A stretch of DNA of 64,000 nucleotides, taken from Membranipora membranacea. Lineage: Eukaryota; Bryozoa; Gymnolaemata; Cheilostomatida; Membraniporidae. A program made the translations under genes and the position numbers. Shown here piece after piece: positions 25,001 to 37,639 of the stretch; position 1 is the stretch's first letter, and every line of letters begins with the position of its first letter. The stretch is taken from the NCBI GenBank assembly GCA_914767715.1, contig OU612073.1, positions 10,418,001 through 10,482,000 on the forward strand, written 5' to 3'. The notes below the pieces were generated by a model that was not told the origin of the DNA, did not search any database, and saw nothing but the letters and a program-made list of their open reading frames with translations.

Positions 25001-28000
25001 ACCCCGTCCTATACCTCCCACTTTGGTAACATACTCTTTGCAGTACCTATGAGGTTTCGCATCACAAAACCAAAATAGAACCACTTATAGATGCAGATAA
25101 TATGCACATTGAGTGAGTTTCATGTCCACCCTTCATGTCAGCAGTTTCTATGCCAGGAGAATATGCTGAAAGAAGTGTTTTTCAAAAGCAGGGGAAAGTC
25201 AGTTTTCTTATTTTTGTTATTTAAATTGGTTATAAAACTAAGTTGAGGCACAACTGCTGATCAGAATTGTTTGCTATTCTGTTGCTGGATTCCCTGGTGG
25301 TTATGATTGTTCAAGATCCAATATTTTTTGAATCAATAAACAGTTCAATTCAATCATTTTGAAATCTAACGCAATGCAGTTTTACATCATGAGGATTTCA
25401 CTTCATTTAGATGTTAATGAGACAAGACAAGGAGATGAGTTGAAAGGAGAAGAAGGCTATGGTACTGTCCCGCACACTGATCTCCGAAATCAACCCAGAT
25501 TGCAAGAGGTACAGTTTTGTAATCAAATCAACTATTGTTGCATTTTGTGCCATGGTTCCTCTAAGAACTTCGATTTGAATATTTGGGTGTGTATTTTTTT
25601 TTTCGTATCAAGTAATAGCATTTGATATATGGCGCTTGTTGCAGGATGAGCTGTACATATCCGACTGCCACATCAAGCTTTTGCAGCATCTTTCAGCACA
25701 CTGTGCTGAAGTGTCACCACCTAAACCCTATTGCACCACATGCACACTGATATCCGTCACAGACCACATGGAGGATGATACATACCATGTCCTGATGCTT
25801 GCAACTGGGCACAACCAATCAGTAATGGGTTATGAGAATGAGACCAATAGTTACTCATGGGAATTATCTACTGTTCACTCCAAACAGCCTAAAATATATT
25901 CTTTGCTCTTGAAATCGATCAAAGATAGTAGACAACTCAGTCCATCCTGCACCACACCATATGTACTTACCAATCCCGAAGATTTTGATCAAAGTATGGA
26001 TGGCACTTTATCTGCAAAGCCTGATTTACTACCGGAAAATCACCAGTCACCAGATAACATAACTTTCAAACACCGAGGGCTTCAAATCAAGATCGACAAA
26101 GTTAATTCTTGTATCGAGTTTAGTCTTGAGTCGCAGAAGGAGGAAGGGACGATAGATTTTGTCACAGGATACTATGACCTTGATCAGGTGAGAGAGGCCA
26201 TTGCCGCAACATGATAAGTCTCTGTTATTTCTGAATAACAACCCCTGTTGGGTAGCTGGACACAAATTTCATCTCTGCAGAGATACTTCTCTGAGCATTT
26301 TGATATTAGCTTTGAATCAGCACCATACCTTAACATCTTTAGTGATGTTATTAAAACATGACGACAGAACAGCTTCCATATTCAACGAACATGTCCAAAG
26401 TAATATTAAACCATTAAAGTGTGTCAATAACTCCATTTTGTATTTGTCTTGTTATACAAACATGATTGCGCACATTATTGTACTTCTGTCCATCCTTAGG
26501 CGGATTGCTACGAGTTTCATGACTCAGATAGTAGTACCGAAGAGAGCAATAGTAGCTGTGACTGGGGCTTGTGTGACTCTCTTGATATCCCTGATGACTC
26601 ACTGATTGTCACTGTTGTGGCAATGAAATCAAAAGTACCCGAAGAGCCAGAAGACTGCCTCTATCATCTGGTTGCTGGACCCCTTCAAGAAGGCACAAAA
26701 GGTAGTTATGAGAACTGGGAAGTTGCGACTACAGAAATCACCAATGATTGGCTTCATAGGGAGATACAACTCACTTGCCAGAGAGATTTGTACAGCCAGC
26801 TAAATCCTGATGAACAACAAAAACTACGGGAGAACACACCATGTTTCATTGTAACAGAGGAACTACCAACAGATCAAGGGGAAGTTCAGAGTATCAAACC
26901 TAAGCTTTCTGAGGAGAATGGTAGAAGAGCCTACACATGCTATCACCCGAGGAATATCCAGATGTTTGTGAGAGTTTATGAGCCTGCGAGCCCGTCGGAC
27001 TGTGAGTATGGTGCGGTCGGAGGAGAGATGCTGAAATCCAATCTGGTGAGCTTTAACCTTAATCCATAGCAGTAAGGTGATACAATGTGCTGGATTTAAG
27101 AAAATAGCATGCTTAAAAGTTTGAAGCGAGAGTTGTTTGGAATTTCTACGACACTAATACAATGAACTTGAATATGTACAGATAGCAAATCAAAATTGTT
27201 TAATTGCAGATGCTGAGTTCTTTCCCAGAAAAGAAACTAGAGTTAGAGAAAGAGCAAGAACGGGTCTATCAACTACTCCGGTCATATGATCACACAGGAA
27301 TACAGCCTGTGAGTCCTCGTCACACAATAACAATCATAATTTCAACAACGCTAGAGGTATCGGGGGTCAAGTCTGTCGTATTTATATTACGAGGCATAGT
27401 CATAGATTTTGATTCAAAAAATCTATTTAGACTTGAAGGAAAATTTTCGCAAGGAGGATGGCTGACAACGACTCACTGGATGACTAGCTCTTCAATGGTT
27501 AGCAAGTTGGATGACAGCTGGAAATTTGTCACTAGTAGACTCAATGACCGCAACCAGCAGGGATATCACAGAGGTTTACATGAACAGCAGTTTGGGCAAA
27601 TTGATTTGTCATCTTTGGAGAACAATCTATTGGCAATCAGTGTACCACAGCAAGAGAACATAACGCCTCAGGGCGACATTCACATGGTGTCCCCTCATGC
27701 CGAAATGATTTTCCATTCAAAACGCAACGCACAGGATAGACAGACATCTGCACGTCAAAGACGGAGTCATGCTAGCAAAACTCAACCCGATTTTCTCCTC
27801 AGAACAACAAGACAACAAAACATGGGGAATGCTGGAGCACAGAAGTACCGGAGAGTAGAGGCAAAGGTAGAAGCTAAATATAGATGCATTTACACATTTC
27901 CTTCAACAGCTGTGCTAAAATCATTTTTTCAATGTTCCACTCATGTTAATGTTCATGTTTTTTTTTGTAATGAACTAAATTTTCTATCACAAACCACTGC

Positions 28001-29118
28001 ACTGCATTATCATAACACCTATAATTTTTGTTATTTAAACTGACACTAACACTTACATTATAATATAAGGCCTGGGTAGAAAAAGGAAAATAAGACCAAG
28101 ATTAACCCTCCTCCATCCCATCTCTTTACAGTGTCTTCAGCAGTTAAGTCGGACAAAACCAGACGTCAAATCACTGAAGGAACGATTGCTGGTATATTTG
28201 AGTTGTCAGCATGGGCCTGTAGCAGATAGAAGCACTTCTGCCGTTAGTGTGCACAAGGTCCACACGAAGGTGTATAGAGGAAAGAAAAACCTACATGTGA
28301 ACACAGATGAGCAGACAGTTAGATCTAATTTTTTTATCGTCGCTAAAGGTACTCCAGCAGATGTAGTGCTGCCAGAAGTTGAGTACAATGATCCACTAAA
28401 TAGCTGGGGAAGTGCAACTGGCACAGTGGAGGATGCACATCTTGATTCCGCCTTGGAGCACAACTGGAACTCAGCCTGTGAAAGAGCTCCAAATGATCCG
28501 GAGAAGCGCTTCACTGGGGATATGGCACAATTTGGTATATTCCTTCAAAAAGAGGAAGAAGAAGCGTTTGAACCGCAAGAACTGGACTTGAAAGGCATTT
28601 TTGCACGGAAGAGGAAAGTCGATTGCAAAAACTCAAGCCTTATTCATGTGTGGTCCCATAGTGCAAGGATTGATGCATTGTACTGTCACTTGATTGACTC
28701 TGACACAAGTGGGACTGATCTCGACGACATTCTGGAGCAATACACTAAATGGCCAGAGCAGCGTCGAGCAGCATTGATGGAAGAGGAATGCATCAAAAGA
28801 TTCATCAGATGCCACAAGCTTGACGATCCTGATCATCTTCCACTTTCTTTCCAGCATTCTACAATACAGATCCAACATTGTATTCTCCCTGTTATCAATC
28901 AAGTAGGACTTCAACCTTGTAAGGGGGATGAGAACAGTAATCATGTTGGCCCAGTGTCTGGATGTTTAGTTAGAGATAATGACAACAAAGCTCATCTGAA
29001 AGCTGCTCGATGTGGCCAACAACCCAGAAAGTTAACCACGGAAAGTATGAGGGAGCTCCTCAAACACCACCAAACTCAGACGGATAAGCGGGACAGCAAT
29101 AGGCAAACTGTGCACTAG
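19013..29118 (+). CDS. TRIM/RBCC protein (RING, two B-boxes, coiled coil) with long unrecognised C-terminus
   Basis: Thirteen exons join with matching phases: 19,013-19,200; 19,448-19,589; 22,944-23,127; 23,400-23,596; 23,770-23,949; 24,161-24,281; 24,573-24,617; 24,861-25,025; 25,411-25,508; 25,645-26,187; 26,500-27,045; 27,210-27,866; 28,132-29,118, about 1,350 codons. Residues 18-63 are a C3HC4 RING (CGCC, PCGHTFCENC, VCFVC). Residues 79-125 fit B-box 1 (CDIC, CAWCNQRYC, then THHELHNSH across an exon join). Residues 143-182 fit B-box 2 (CVQH, CNKC, KCHC, then GGKHQF). A coiled coil follows to about 337. Known TRIMs are mostly RING E3 ubiquitin ligases, many in innate immunity; ligase activity here is inference. 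The remaining thousand residues hold no SPRY, NHL or filamin repeat I can see. Two parts around 'DDTYHVLML' and 'EDCLYHLVAG' may be related copies. There is no ATG in exon 1, so a 5' exon is missing. Confidence 0.8.
19640..20765. repeat. Inverted-repeat arm 1 inside TRIM intron 2
   Basis: Reverse complement of about 22,150-22,740 in patches: the AGGTTTGAAGCTTTTACCTC block near 19,710, the AAGTACTTGTGG block near 19,911, and the TTGAAACTGCATTGTGGG block near 20,712 all recur inverted in the other arm. A tRNA-like head lies here too but has lost its B box by deletion. Confidence 0.7.
20585..21690. repeat. Degenerate tandem array, GTGTACCCGGTTG units
   Basis: Units led by GTGTACC(C)(A/G)GTTG followed by ATCATGTCAGCGGCAGC occur near 20,590, 20,958, 21,237, 21,394 and 21,652. 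Spacing varies from about 150 to 370 bp. The 144-residue minus-strand frame across this stretch is a by-product of the repeats. Confidence 0.6.
21112..21240. repeat. Long hairpin with a perfect 28-bp palindromic core
   Basis: CACTGGTCACGCCG followed directly by its exact reverse complement spans 21,162-21,189. Outer arms around AAGTTTGATCCAATTGCCTG (21,122 onward) pair with sequence near 21,210-21,232. The GC-rich core stands out in AT-rich surroundings. Confidence 0.8.
22150..22740. mobile_element. Inverted-repeat arm 2 with tRNA-Ala-like SINE head
   Basis: At 22,553-22,620 a tRNA-like unit reads TATAGCTCAGTGGTATGG (A box) and GGGTTCAACTCCC (B box), most like a tRNA-Ala head. The anticodon arm is degraded, so this is a SINE promoter and not a tRNA gene. 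The surrounding sequence is the inverted partner of 19,640-20,765. Both arms lie in the same TRIM intron. Confidence 0.6.
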
Positions 29119-31818
29119 ACTGTTGTTTTGGAGTAACCAGTTCCCTCCATCTGTTGACTGGGAACACCTCAAATTTTCTGTAATGCAACTTTACTCAACC
29201 ATTTAAATGAATACGAAAATCGGAGTCTGATTATTTATCTACTTTTAATCTACTGTAGAATGGGTTTCATTAACGACATAACTGTTAATGAAATTAACGA
29301 CCTCAATAGAATAGTTAAAATAAAAACCAGTAAAAAATCAATAATGTAATCATCCATGACAACATTTATTTAATGCCAGGGAGTTGCTTGCTCTCACACT
29401 GGTATATTATGATTAATTATCATAGGATTATTGTTGCATAGTATCAAAGGACTATAGTACTCATAGGATCGGTAGTTTGTTATGCACACAGCCACATTTC
29501 CGTGTTTGAGAGAAGAAATTAGCAGCATCTGAGCATTGGAGTTGTCTACCCTCCTGACATGAGCACATAATTTTTGTAAGCACAGCTGTTTTGTGCTTGT
29601 ACTTATCTAGCAATATGAAAACCTAGTAGAAATAAATTGTTGAGGTCAGGTCAATAGTAAAAATTAATTGATGAAGCCAAGTCAATAGTTAAATAATATT
29701 ATCGTTAAAATTTTGAGAACCATTTTTGGCACAAAAACGTTAAATATTACAGCGTATTTTAAACCCGTTCTACAGTATACTGATCCAAAGATACAACACG
29801 TCGACATGTCTCATGGAAATTTCTCACCAACAAATATTGATTGTAATACTATAAAAATAAATTATTTTGATAGTGAAAGTTGATATTTTATGACATCTTA
29901 TTGTAACCAAAGTTTTATTTTATGGCTCTTACAAAATACTATACCAGGATCTGTATCACATTTATTGACTGCATAATTGAGTTGATTTCGGAGAACCATT
30001 CAACTTTGATGTTGTAATATCTTCCTAACATATTATACTATCCTATGATGACCCCTTTTACCCGTACACATCTTGATCTAATGGTCAAAACACACTTGGA
30101 GGTTGCAATCTCAGAGGTTTGCACAACGTCACCATTGTTAACATATATCATAGCAGACATCCAATAAAAATACCAATCAATACATCACTTTTGACAACAA
30201 AAATAAGTTCAATCACTTAAGCCTTTTTGAAAAAATTCAGGCATACTTTGTCAGATTGCTTGTCAGGGTAAAGGGCAGGTAGAGGAAGACTCCATTGCCC
30301 TGCTTGTCAGAACTGTGAAAGCAGAGGAGAAAGAACCGTCTGTGAAATTAGACTGCATTGGATGTGCTCTGAGTGCGAAGGAGAATTGAATGAAATGGAG
30401 CTGACTGGGTTGGCTCATTCTTGGTATACATTGAAGTCATGAAGATCAATAGTAAGATTTCTCTTTGCAACTCTTTATTGATAGAGTCAGGATTAAAACC
30501 CGCTGTCTATGATTCATCTTTTGTGGATGATGTTTAAGACAGAGCGGTAACCTGAAACTTCATTAAAATATTAAAGATTGTAGTATTGACATTTGAGGCA
30601 AACATAGAACCGAGATCAAATTAAATCGTAAGTTATGAAATCATTGATTGTGATACCTCACCTGCGCATTAGAGCCATGGGGAGAATAGTATTTTGTGAT
30701 ATTTTGAATTACTGGCAGCACCATGTTTCAATTTTCCAAAGGATTTATCATGGCTTGAAAAAGTATACTGTTATGCAGGCGTGCAAAGCTAAAAATATGT
30801 CTAAAATTAGTTGCAACTAGGAACTGGGCTTAATCTATTATTTGGTATCAGCTATACCGCAAAAGATGAAGTGTATAAAATGTTACAAAACAATCTTTTT
30901 TTTTTCTTACCTCAATGATTAAAAGATAGCTGGGGGTTCCCCCATAGGAAGGGGGCGACTAATACGCCATTTCCTGGCTAACTCCCAATACGTAAGAATT
31001 AAGATCTATAAGTTAATACAGTAGGTTGCTGGGGAACAGCATGGGCATGTCAAAAACTTCATAGGTGGAAATTTGGCTTCGTTTCCTTAGAAAAGGCGAA
31101 AAATTTAGCACCAGCCACAGCCACACTGAGATACAGTATATAAAATGTTATAAAATAATAATTTCTACATAAAGGTTTCCTGCATTTTCATTGACATGAT
31201 ATTTAATTATTCGGGAATAATACTGATATTTATTTCCTGAGGTAGGTAGTGTAGTGGAGTCTTCTGACTTACTGAGTACACTGAGGGGTGGCTGGAGGCT
31301 GCAAATATTCACATGAAGGGTAATAATGATGGCAGTAAATTTTTAATGAAATGGATTCTATTTGCCCACTCTGACAATACAATATGTGCTTGACTCCACA
31401 AGATAAACACTCGAGTGAGGCAACAACCTTTTTTTATGGTAATCGCTAAGTATGAACGTGCTGGTATCCACAGCTTTCATACTCAAAACTAGCTAGTGTG
31501 GAAAATGAGACGATTGGACCACAACCAATTGATATAGGTTATTCAACTAGAAAAAATGAACTCATCGACTAGGGTAAATCAATTTGTGGGAACCTCCGGT
31601 GAAATGATAAGTTTTCCTCTGATAAAGATTACCGTTTGATGGGAAGAAAATCAAATTAGTCAATTTGATTATTTAAGGTAGCTTCAGTGAGGGTGGGAGG
31701 GGTTGCTCTGCTTGTGTGTTCCTATTAATATGTAAGTTAATGAAAACAACTGATAGGTATACTTTACATTAAAGCTAGCCATGGTTTGTTGTTTGGTAAT
31801 ATTTTCTGTTGGTTACAG
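29119..31818. other. TRIM 3' flank and intergenic region
   Basis: AATAAA at 29,631-29,636, about 510 bp after the TRIM stop, is a candidate polyadenylation site. A short frame at about 30,270-30,390 ends KLDCIGCALSAKEN but has no clear splice partners. Nothing else was recognised. Confidence 0.35.
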
Positions 31819-33267
31819 AGAAAGCTCAGATGAGGCATCACTAGAGCAGGCAGCTCTGGATATTAACAGATTATTCCGTCTGACTAAGAGGTTCTCTCTA
31901 GAGTCTCTCCTCGTGGTCACCTGAGTCGGAGCTTACTATAGTCAGTATGATAAGGTAAGACACATCATCATAAATCAATTCTCTTAGTGTGTGCAGATGG
32001 CTGGGAAGGTGCATAGATCTACAAAACAAACATAATAATGTTTGGTCATATTTGAGTCTGTGAAATTACTACTTTGGAGTTAAGTTATCGGAAAGCCGAG
32101 TGATGATTTTCCTTGCTTGTTGCCATGCTCTCATGTCCCTATGATCACTCTGCTGTTTTCAATGGTAATTTCATACCTAACCTTAGGTGTTTGATTAACT
32201 AGTGTGAAAAGTGGGGTATTTACAGTTTTTGAAAATATATCAAAAATTTGTTGGGCGACCTCTATTTTTTACAATGTGTTCAGTTGCTCAGGGCGATTGA
32301 TTATTGATAATTTGACACATTGACTCAATTTGTTGACCTGTAGAATTGTGTATGTTGACAGAAGAATGTGAAATTTATTTATACAGCCAGCTCTGCATTG
32401 TAAAGAACAGTTTATATGAATGACTTCATAACCTAGAGACATGATAGACAATATTTGATACAAGTCCTCTGAGCAATATGAAAATATTTCCCTTTGTGTA
32501 AACATATCATTTTTATACAAGAAAACTCTTCCCATGGTTTACATTATATCACACAGCTCGGCAACAATGACAACATGAAGCTCGGAGTATAGGCTAGGAC
32601 TATGGGGCTCAAAACATAACCTCATCATATTCTGAGGGTATTAAATCCAAATAAGGGCATTTAGTCATTGAACTACAAGTAAAGGGGATTTACCTCAGCC
32701 AATTATAACTGAATCATTGATTGAATTTTTCAACTTGTTTCAATATTTTCTTTTCTCAGTGACGTCTCAGACACTTTATGATATTGATGAATGTTTTCAT
32801 TGTAAGGCTATTTATACATCCTTCCTGCCATATAGACAGGAAATAAAAAAAATTAACCACCCTATTTTGTTCAACAAAACTGATATTGTATTTGTTCTTG
32901 CTTTCGTGAATTTTCACTGCATCAAAATGCTGAAATTTAAAAACTATCTGGACACTAGGGTGCTTTAGTACACCTCTATTTACAAAAACTATCTTTTCAA
33001 TGGCTAAATTCATAACTTTATTTTATATTTATGGATTCCCAGACTAACTTATTTATATTTGTTTATTTATCAGACTAACACCAAACAGCTGGTTGTCGCT
33101 ACAGATGGATATGATAGCTATGCTTTAATTCTTGACTGCTGCCGTATGGCATGTTTTTTTAGTGCAAAAGTGACCCTCATTAAAACGGATGCTGACAGAG
33201 AACGAAAAGCTGCAGACCCAAACGGACTACAGATTCAAGATCAGCAGGAGTTGCTCTTCCTTATGAG
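31819..33267 (+). pseudogene. Two-exon gene fragment with an in-frame stop
   Basis: Exon a (31,819-31,954) and exon b (33,074-33,267) have good acceptors and donors (GTAAGA, GTTAGT) and join in phase 0. Exon a reads DINRLFRLTKRFSLESLLVV and then a TGA at 31,922-31,924 before VGAYYSQYDK. Exon b begins TNTKQLVVATDGYDSYALIL and ends in phase 2. No later exons were found; a dispersed repeat starts soon after. The protein-like character apart from one stop suggests a recently broken gene, or a stop from sequencing error or polymorphism. I do not recognise the family. Parts of exon b recur at about 11,990-12,095, 12,285-12,437 and 33,465-33,556. Confidence 0.55.
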
Positions 33268-33464
33268 GTTAGTCAGAAGCAAATCTATTTTTTAATCTGG
33301 GCGGAAAAAAGACCTAGGGTCCTCCCTTGGTTATTTTTGTGAATTTCAAGTCAGCATAATTACCCACCAGTTAATCAGAGGATCCCGCTATTCTGCATTT
33401 TTATAAGGCCAAAAATAACTTGAACTGGTTGGAGTTGAGAAGGATCCGACAGAGTTTCAATTTT

Positions 33465-33556
33465 TGAATGCGGCCATATGGCATGTTTTTTAGTGCAAAA
33501 GTGACCCTCATTTAGACTGATGCTGACAGAGAACGAAAAGCCGCAGAGCTAAACGG
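33465..33556 (+). pseudogene. Truncated copy of exon b
   Basis: Starts in the ATGGCATGTTTTTTAGTGC block, gains a TAG stop (CTCATTTAGACTG) and is cut off within the ACGGTCTACA site where the dispersed repeat begins. Confidence 0.6.
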
Positions 33557-36138
33557 TCTACAATGTTTTTGCTTTTATGATGAAGTTTAAATTTGGTCAT
33601 ATTTTGCGTATTTGTAAGTATTCACCTTTTTGTGTTCCATGTATTCAGTTCCATTTAACAAATGATCATACGATGTCTTTTGGTTTGGGCGTGCAAAATA
33701 AAAGTTATGCTGTTTTGCATAAAAAACAGTGGCCGCCATGGGACAAGGTGCGTTTTAAATGTCGCTCTTTAATTAAGTTTTAAGTTTGTGCATGTTTGGT
33801 GTAGTGTAACAGAGGACAGCAGCATGTTTATAGTAGTTTGTAGTTTGTATGTGTCATGAAGGTTCATGACGCCAAAGTGGTTTTACCCATATCGCCTAAG
33901 AGACAGAATTGACATGGTGCTACAGTGATGTATGTGGAAAGTTCAGACAGTGGAATGTTTACTGAATATCTTTAGTCAACTCTCAATAACAAGTTCAATT
34001 TGTTACTTGAAACCATTTGTTCTTCTTTTACCTTGGGCCTGTGCAGCATGCTCATCCACTCTGCTTGCTTGTGGGATGTGGGATTTTTAGGAACCACAAT
34101 ACAAAACAGTAAAAGACAACAGTGAAATGGTATTGGGGCCTTGACTGTAAATCATATGCGCATTCAGTTATAAAAATCACTGCTTTTAACCGATTTCAAC
34201 GGATTAATTAAGTATGTCTGGCAGGCATTCTACAATTAATCTGAAAACAATCCATGATATTTACGATCAGACAATGACCAGATCCATTAAAAGCAAGCGT
34301 AGGGAGTGGCCAGTTTTCTTGGTAACAATATCCTATGTCAATGTCAGTATATTCTTTTACAATTTAGGCCTCCCATCAAAAATTAAACCAGTGTTGTTGA
34401 AGTCAAAACAACTTGGAATTGAATAGTGTCAGTTCAGTTTAAAAGATAATATATCCCTTTCAGTCTATCAGTCTTTCAGTCTATCAAATGGTTAAAGACC
34501 TTACCAGAACATCATTTAATCCCGCTGCTGAACATATTTTTGCTTTCAGTGATATTTTTCCACTTGAGTTGAAATATCTTTCCCAAAAGTTAAATTTACT
34601 GAGATCTTTTCAAAAAATTAAGAATTTAGACATTTTAGAAAAATACAACAAAAGTCTTTATGCACAAACATTAAAGTCAGAACTAGATAAATTCATTGGC
34701 ACACGTAATACCGATCCGAAGCAATTGAATACTCATGATTTTACTCAGGCCAAAATCAAAAATATTGTCAGAGAGAAGTGGAAATCCAGATTTACAACTT
34801 ACTGTCGAGCCAATCCTTGCTCTGGGCTGCTTGCCGGCAAGAACATTTATGAGAATATTTTACAGAAATGCCAACTTCCATTGGATATTAATCCTCAGGT
34901 TCTTGGTGGGATTTGTGCCTTACTTACAGGTCACTGCAATCTTCAGCTACATTTATATAAACTTAAAATAACCTTTTCCCCATGCTGTATTTGTTTGACA
35001 GAGGATGAATCCCCTGAACATTTCCTTTATAGATGTCCTATGTACAAAGACATTAGAGCATTATATACACCCACACTTGGAAATTGGAAGTCGGTAGCTG
35101 ACTACATTTATTTCACAGGCAGAATACTTTAAATTTTTCGCGGCCGCCACTCGTATTTGTAAACCATGTTTTTATCTAAACCCCCTTGTTTTACCATGGG
35201 TAAGGTCAGGGGGTTGCCTCACATTTCAGGAGATCGTCATTAATTCAAGATAGGGCGAGTTATTTGACAAGCTGTCATCTCATCTAGCCTGGGATAGGCT
35301 GTCATTCTGTCTTCAATTATATTCATATCACCAAAATCGCCAAAATGGAAGTTGTCAGCTCTCGGCCCCACTCTATCATACCGGATAATCTTTAACTTAA
35401 CCTTTAACCTTAATCTCAATTGATATGATTCTAATTTTCTACAGGCACTGGTTGTTATGGTGTAAAACCAAAAGTTATATTTCAAAACATGTATTATTAA
35501 CCATTTTATTGTCAAACTACCTTGCCTGCAAAAAGAGGCATATTTAACCTATAAAAGATCAGTATATATATATCCCTTTGAACCCCCAATTAAAAATGAT
35601 TAATGTCCATATATCTTCGAAAGCATTTGAACTGTTGTTTCCAGGCTAAGTTGGTGTTTTTGAACTCAAAAATGCATAGAGTGTCTATCATTCCAGACTT
35701 CAGTGATATTATTTTCTGTTCTAACAGCAGTAAGTTGTAGCAGTGACAATGAATAGTCTATGATTGTATAACAGTCTGCTGCAAAAAGGTGATCATTGCA
35801 AGTACACTCTTCGATTGACAAAGTCTTTGAAGTGGTTGTGACAAAATCAGATTCTAGTTATCATTCTAGAGTTCACAGTTAGAATACTGCTCTAATTACA
35901 TCAACATTCTGTGGCCTTGGTTTCTAGCTGATTTTCACTCGAAGGTGGGGTAAGACGGTACTAAAAAGGTACCGTTTAATATACACTATCATTAAGATAT
36001 TACTTTTTAGTACCTTCTCTACCCAAGGAGTCTACAACTCCTTGCTCTACCCAACTATGAGTTGAAATCAGTTGAAACTGGGCACAGGCTGTTAATGAAA
36101 TTAGAGCAGTATTCTAAATTGGCCTGTGAACAATAGCC
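33557..36138 (+). mobile_element. Dispersed repeat, extra copy of part of the duplication arm
   Basis: Direct-orientation copy of about 37,955-40,228 (and inverted copy of about 3,880-5,165). It starts at TTTTTGCTTTTATGATGAAG and ends at CCTGTGAACAATAG. Removing the nested LINE leaves roughly 1.5 kb. Its far end is the foldback hairpin (about 35,850-36,138). It includes an open 70-residue frame (34,214-34,426) also seen at 39,391-39,627 and 4,413-4,601. The three copies conserve it only roughly, so coding is doubtful. No transposase was recognised. Confidence 0.6.
34461..35567 (+). mobile_element. LINE 3' fragment with CCHC end, flanked by target-site duplication
   Basis: The open frame 34,488-35,132 (214 residues) ends with CCICLTEDESPEHFLYRC, a C-x2-C-x8-H-x4-C knuckle typical of the C-terminus of ORF2 in several non-LTR retrotransposon clades. 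The preceding LTGHCNLQLHLYK resembles the linker before that knuckle. The insert lies inside the dispersed repeat: ATATATCCCTTT is found at 34,449-34,460 and again at 35,568-35,579, while the other copies of the repeat have a single such site. It is 5' truncated and has no poly-A tail. Confidence 0.75.
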
Positions 36139-36232
36139 TATGGGAAAATCTAGGCTGTGGGGAAAACCAGGCTATGGGAAAAACCAGACTGTGGGAAAAA
36201 CCAGGCTGTGGGGAAACTCAGGCTTTGGGATG
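36136..36232. repeat. Short tandem repeat, about 17-bp unit
   Basis: About five imperfect copies of GCTGTGGGGAAAACCAG-type sequence, directly after the end of the dispersed repeat. Confidence 0.75.
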
Positions 36233-36689
36233 AACGGATAAGTTGGTATTAGTTATAAGGTTGTTTTACCCTGTGTCTGCAAGGTGTATTGGACCACTGC
36301 TTTCACAATCTCTCACAGTTTGTTACAAAACTTACTTTTGAAGCGAGGTTATCCTTATCAGTTTTGGAGACTATGACTATGCTAAATACTCTAGATATAA
36401 TGACTTAAAAATCATGATTCCCCACACTTTAAGAATGACTTCACTATTTATATAACTGATTTTTGAAAGTCGTTTCTCTCATTGAATCATAATGACAAGC
36501 GTTATGGCACTTACTAGCTTTCCTTTGTCTTTTCCTTTTCGGGTCAGGTTGATTGTTAGTCTTCGCTTAATGATTCCCTATTAGGTTCTTCAGCTAGACC
36601 TTCTATTGGATGAAACGCCAAGTGATATATGTCATAGATGAATGGCATCCACAATTGGTCTAAATTCCCCATCACTGATTATGTTGAAA

Positions 36690-37615
36690 CTTGGAAGACA
36701 AACTATCATAAACAGAGCTTTATCAGACTGTGAGTAATCCACTCATTGATGATGGAAAGATGACTCCGACTCGGCAAATCTCGCAGCATAAATAAAATGA
36801 TAACCATGATAAGCGAGACACAATGTTAGCCATGAGATTATTTTGGTACCTGCTGGGATGTTTCTTGGATTCAGAAATCTAATTTCCTTAACCCATATGT
36901 GATAAAAGTAAAAAATAACCTTATAAGCTGTTATTGTGTAACATAATTACCAGTGACAGTTTGATTGAAGCAGATTTCCAACTCATCATCATTAATAAGT
37001 CATTGAGAATATTTTTTATCTTCATCATTTCCCTGCTTTTTCTAGCATTATTATCGTCTGTACAGTGTGGTTTAGGATTTAGTTTTGCCAATGAACTTTG
37101 GAGAGTTTGCACTGAAAAAGCCGACAACCACTGTACTGTTTTGCATTTCAGTTATCTCACAATGCTACTATTGCCTGGCTGTTAGAAGGGTGCACAGAAT
37201 GGCGCTCTTACTACATTTCTTTCCATAATATGATAAATCTAAGTTATATTTTCATGTCATGTCATGTCATGTCAAAAATAATGTCACTTTTTCAGAAGGG
37301 GGAAATCCCCAAACTCTAGATATTCTGGATGTGACACTGAATGACAACTTGACAACATTATTGGCACTGTTTTAGAATTTTGAATTCTTTTGCCTTGAAA
37401 AAACAAAAAGTTCTGTTTAGGAAAGTTTATATAAGACTAAAACCATTCAAGTGTATATAAGTATACCCAAGCGTAGACCACAAATAGTGAGGGGGTAAAT
37501 CATTATGGGAGGTGATTGACCATATGACATTGGCCTAGCCAATAATACATTTCATTGACCAATAATACTTGAAAATGCTTTTCACTTCATTGATAGTGGA
37601 TGACATTTGAAAGTT
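36690..37615. repeat. Inverted duplication, right arm segment C
   Basis: Reverse complement of about 11,030-11,970 (landmarks listed there). A short CATGT(CATGT)n run near 37,256 is present only in this arm. The reading frame at 36,934-37,185 is not kept in the left arm. Confidence 0.8.
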
Positions 37616-37639
37616 TTATAACAACATAGCTTGACTGCC

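Noticed and set aside
27300-27440. Possible intron inside TRIM exon 12 (CCT|GTGAGT donor)
   Set aside because: No downstream acceptor restores the frame from phase 0, while reading straight through stays open to the next good donor at 27,866.
34214-34426. 70-residue frame repeated in three copies (also 39,391 and 4,413)
   Set aside because: Part of the dispersed repeat; changes among copies do not favour coding and the frame ends differ.
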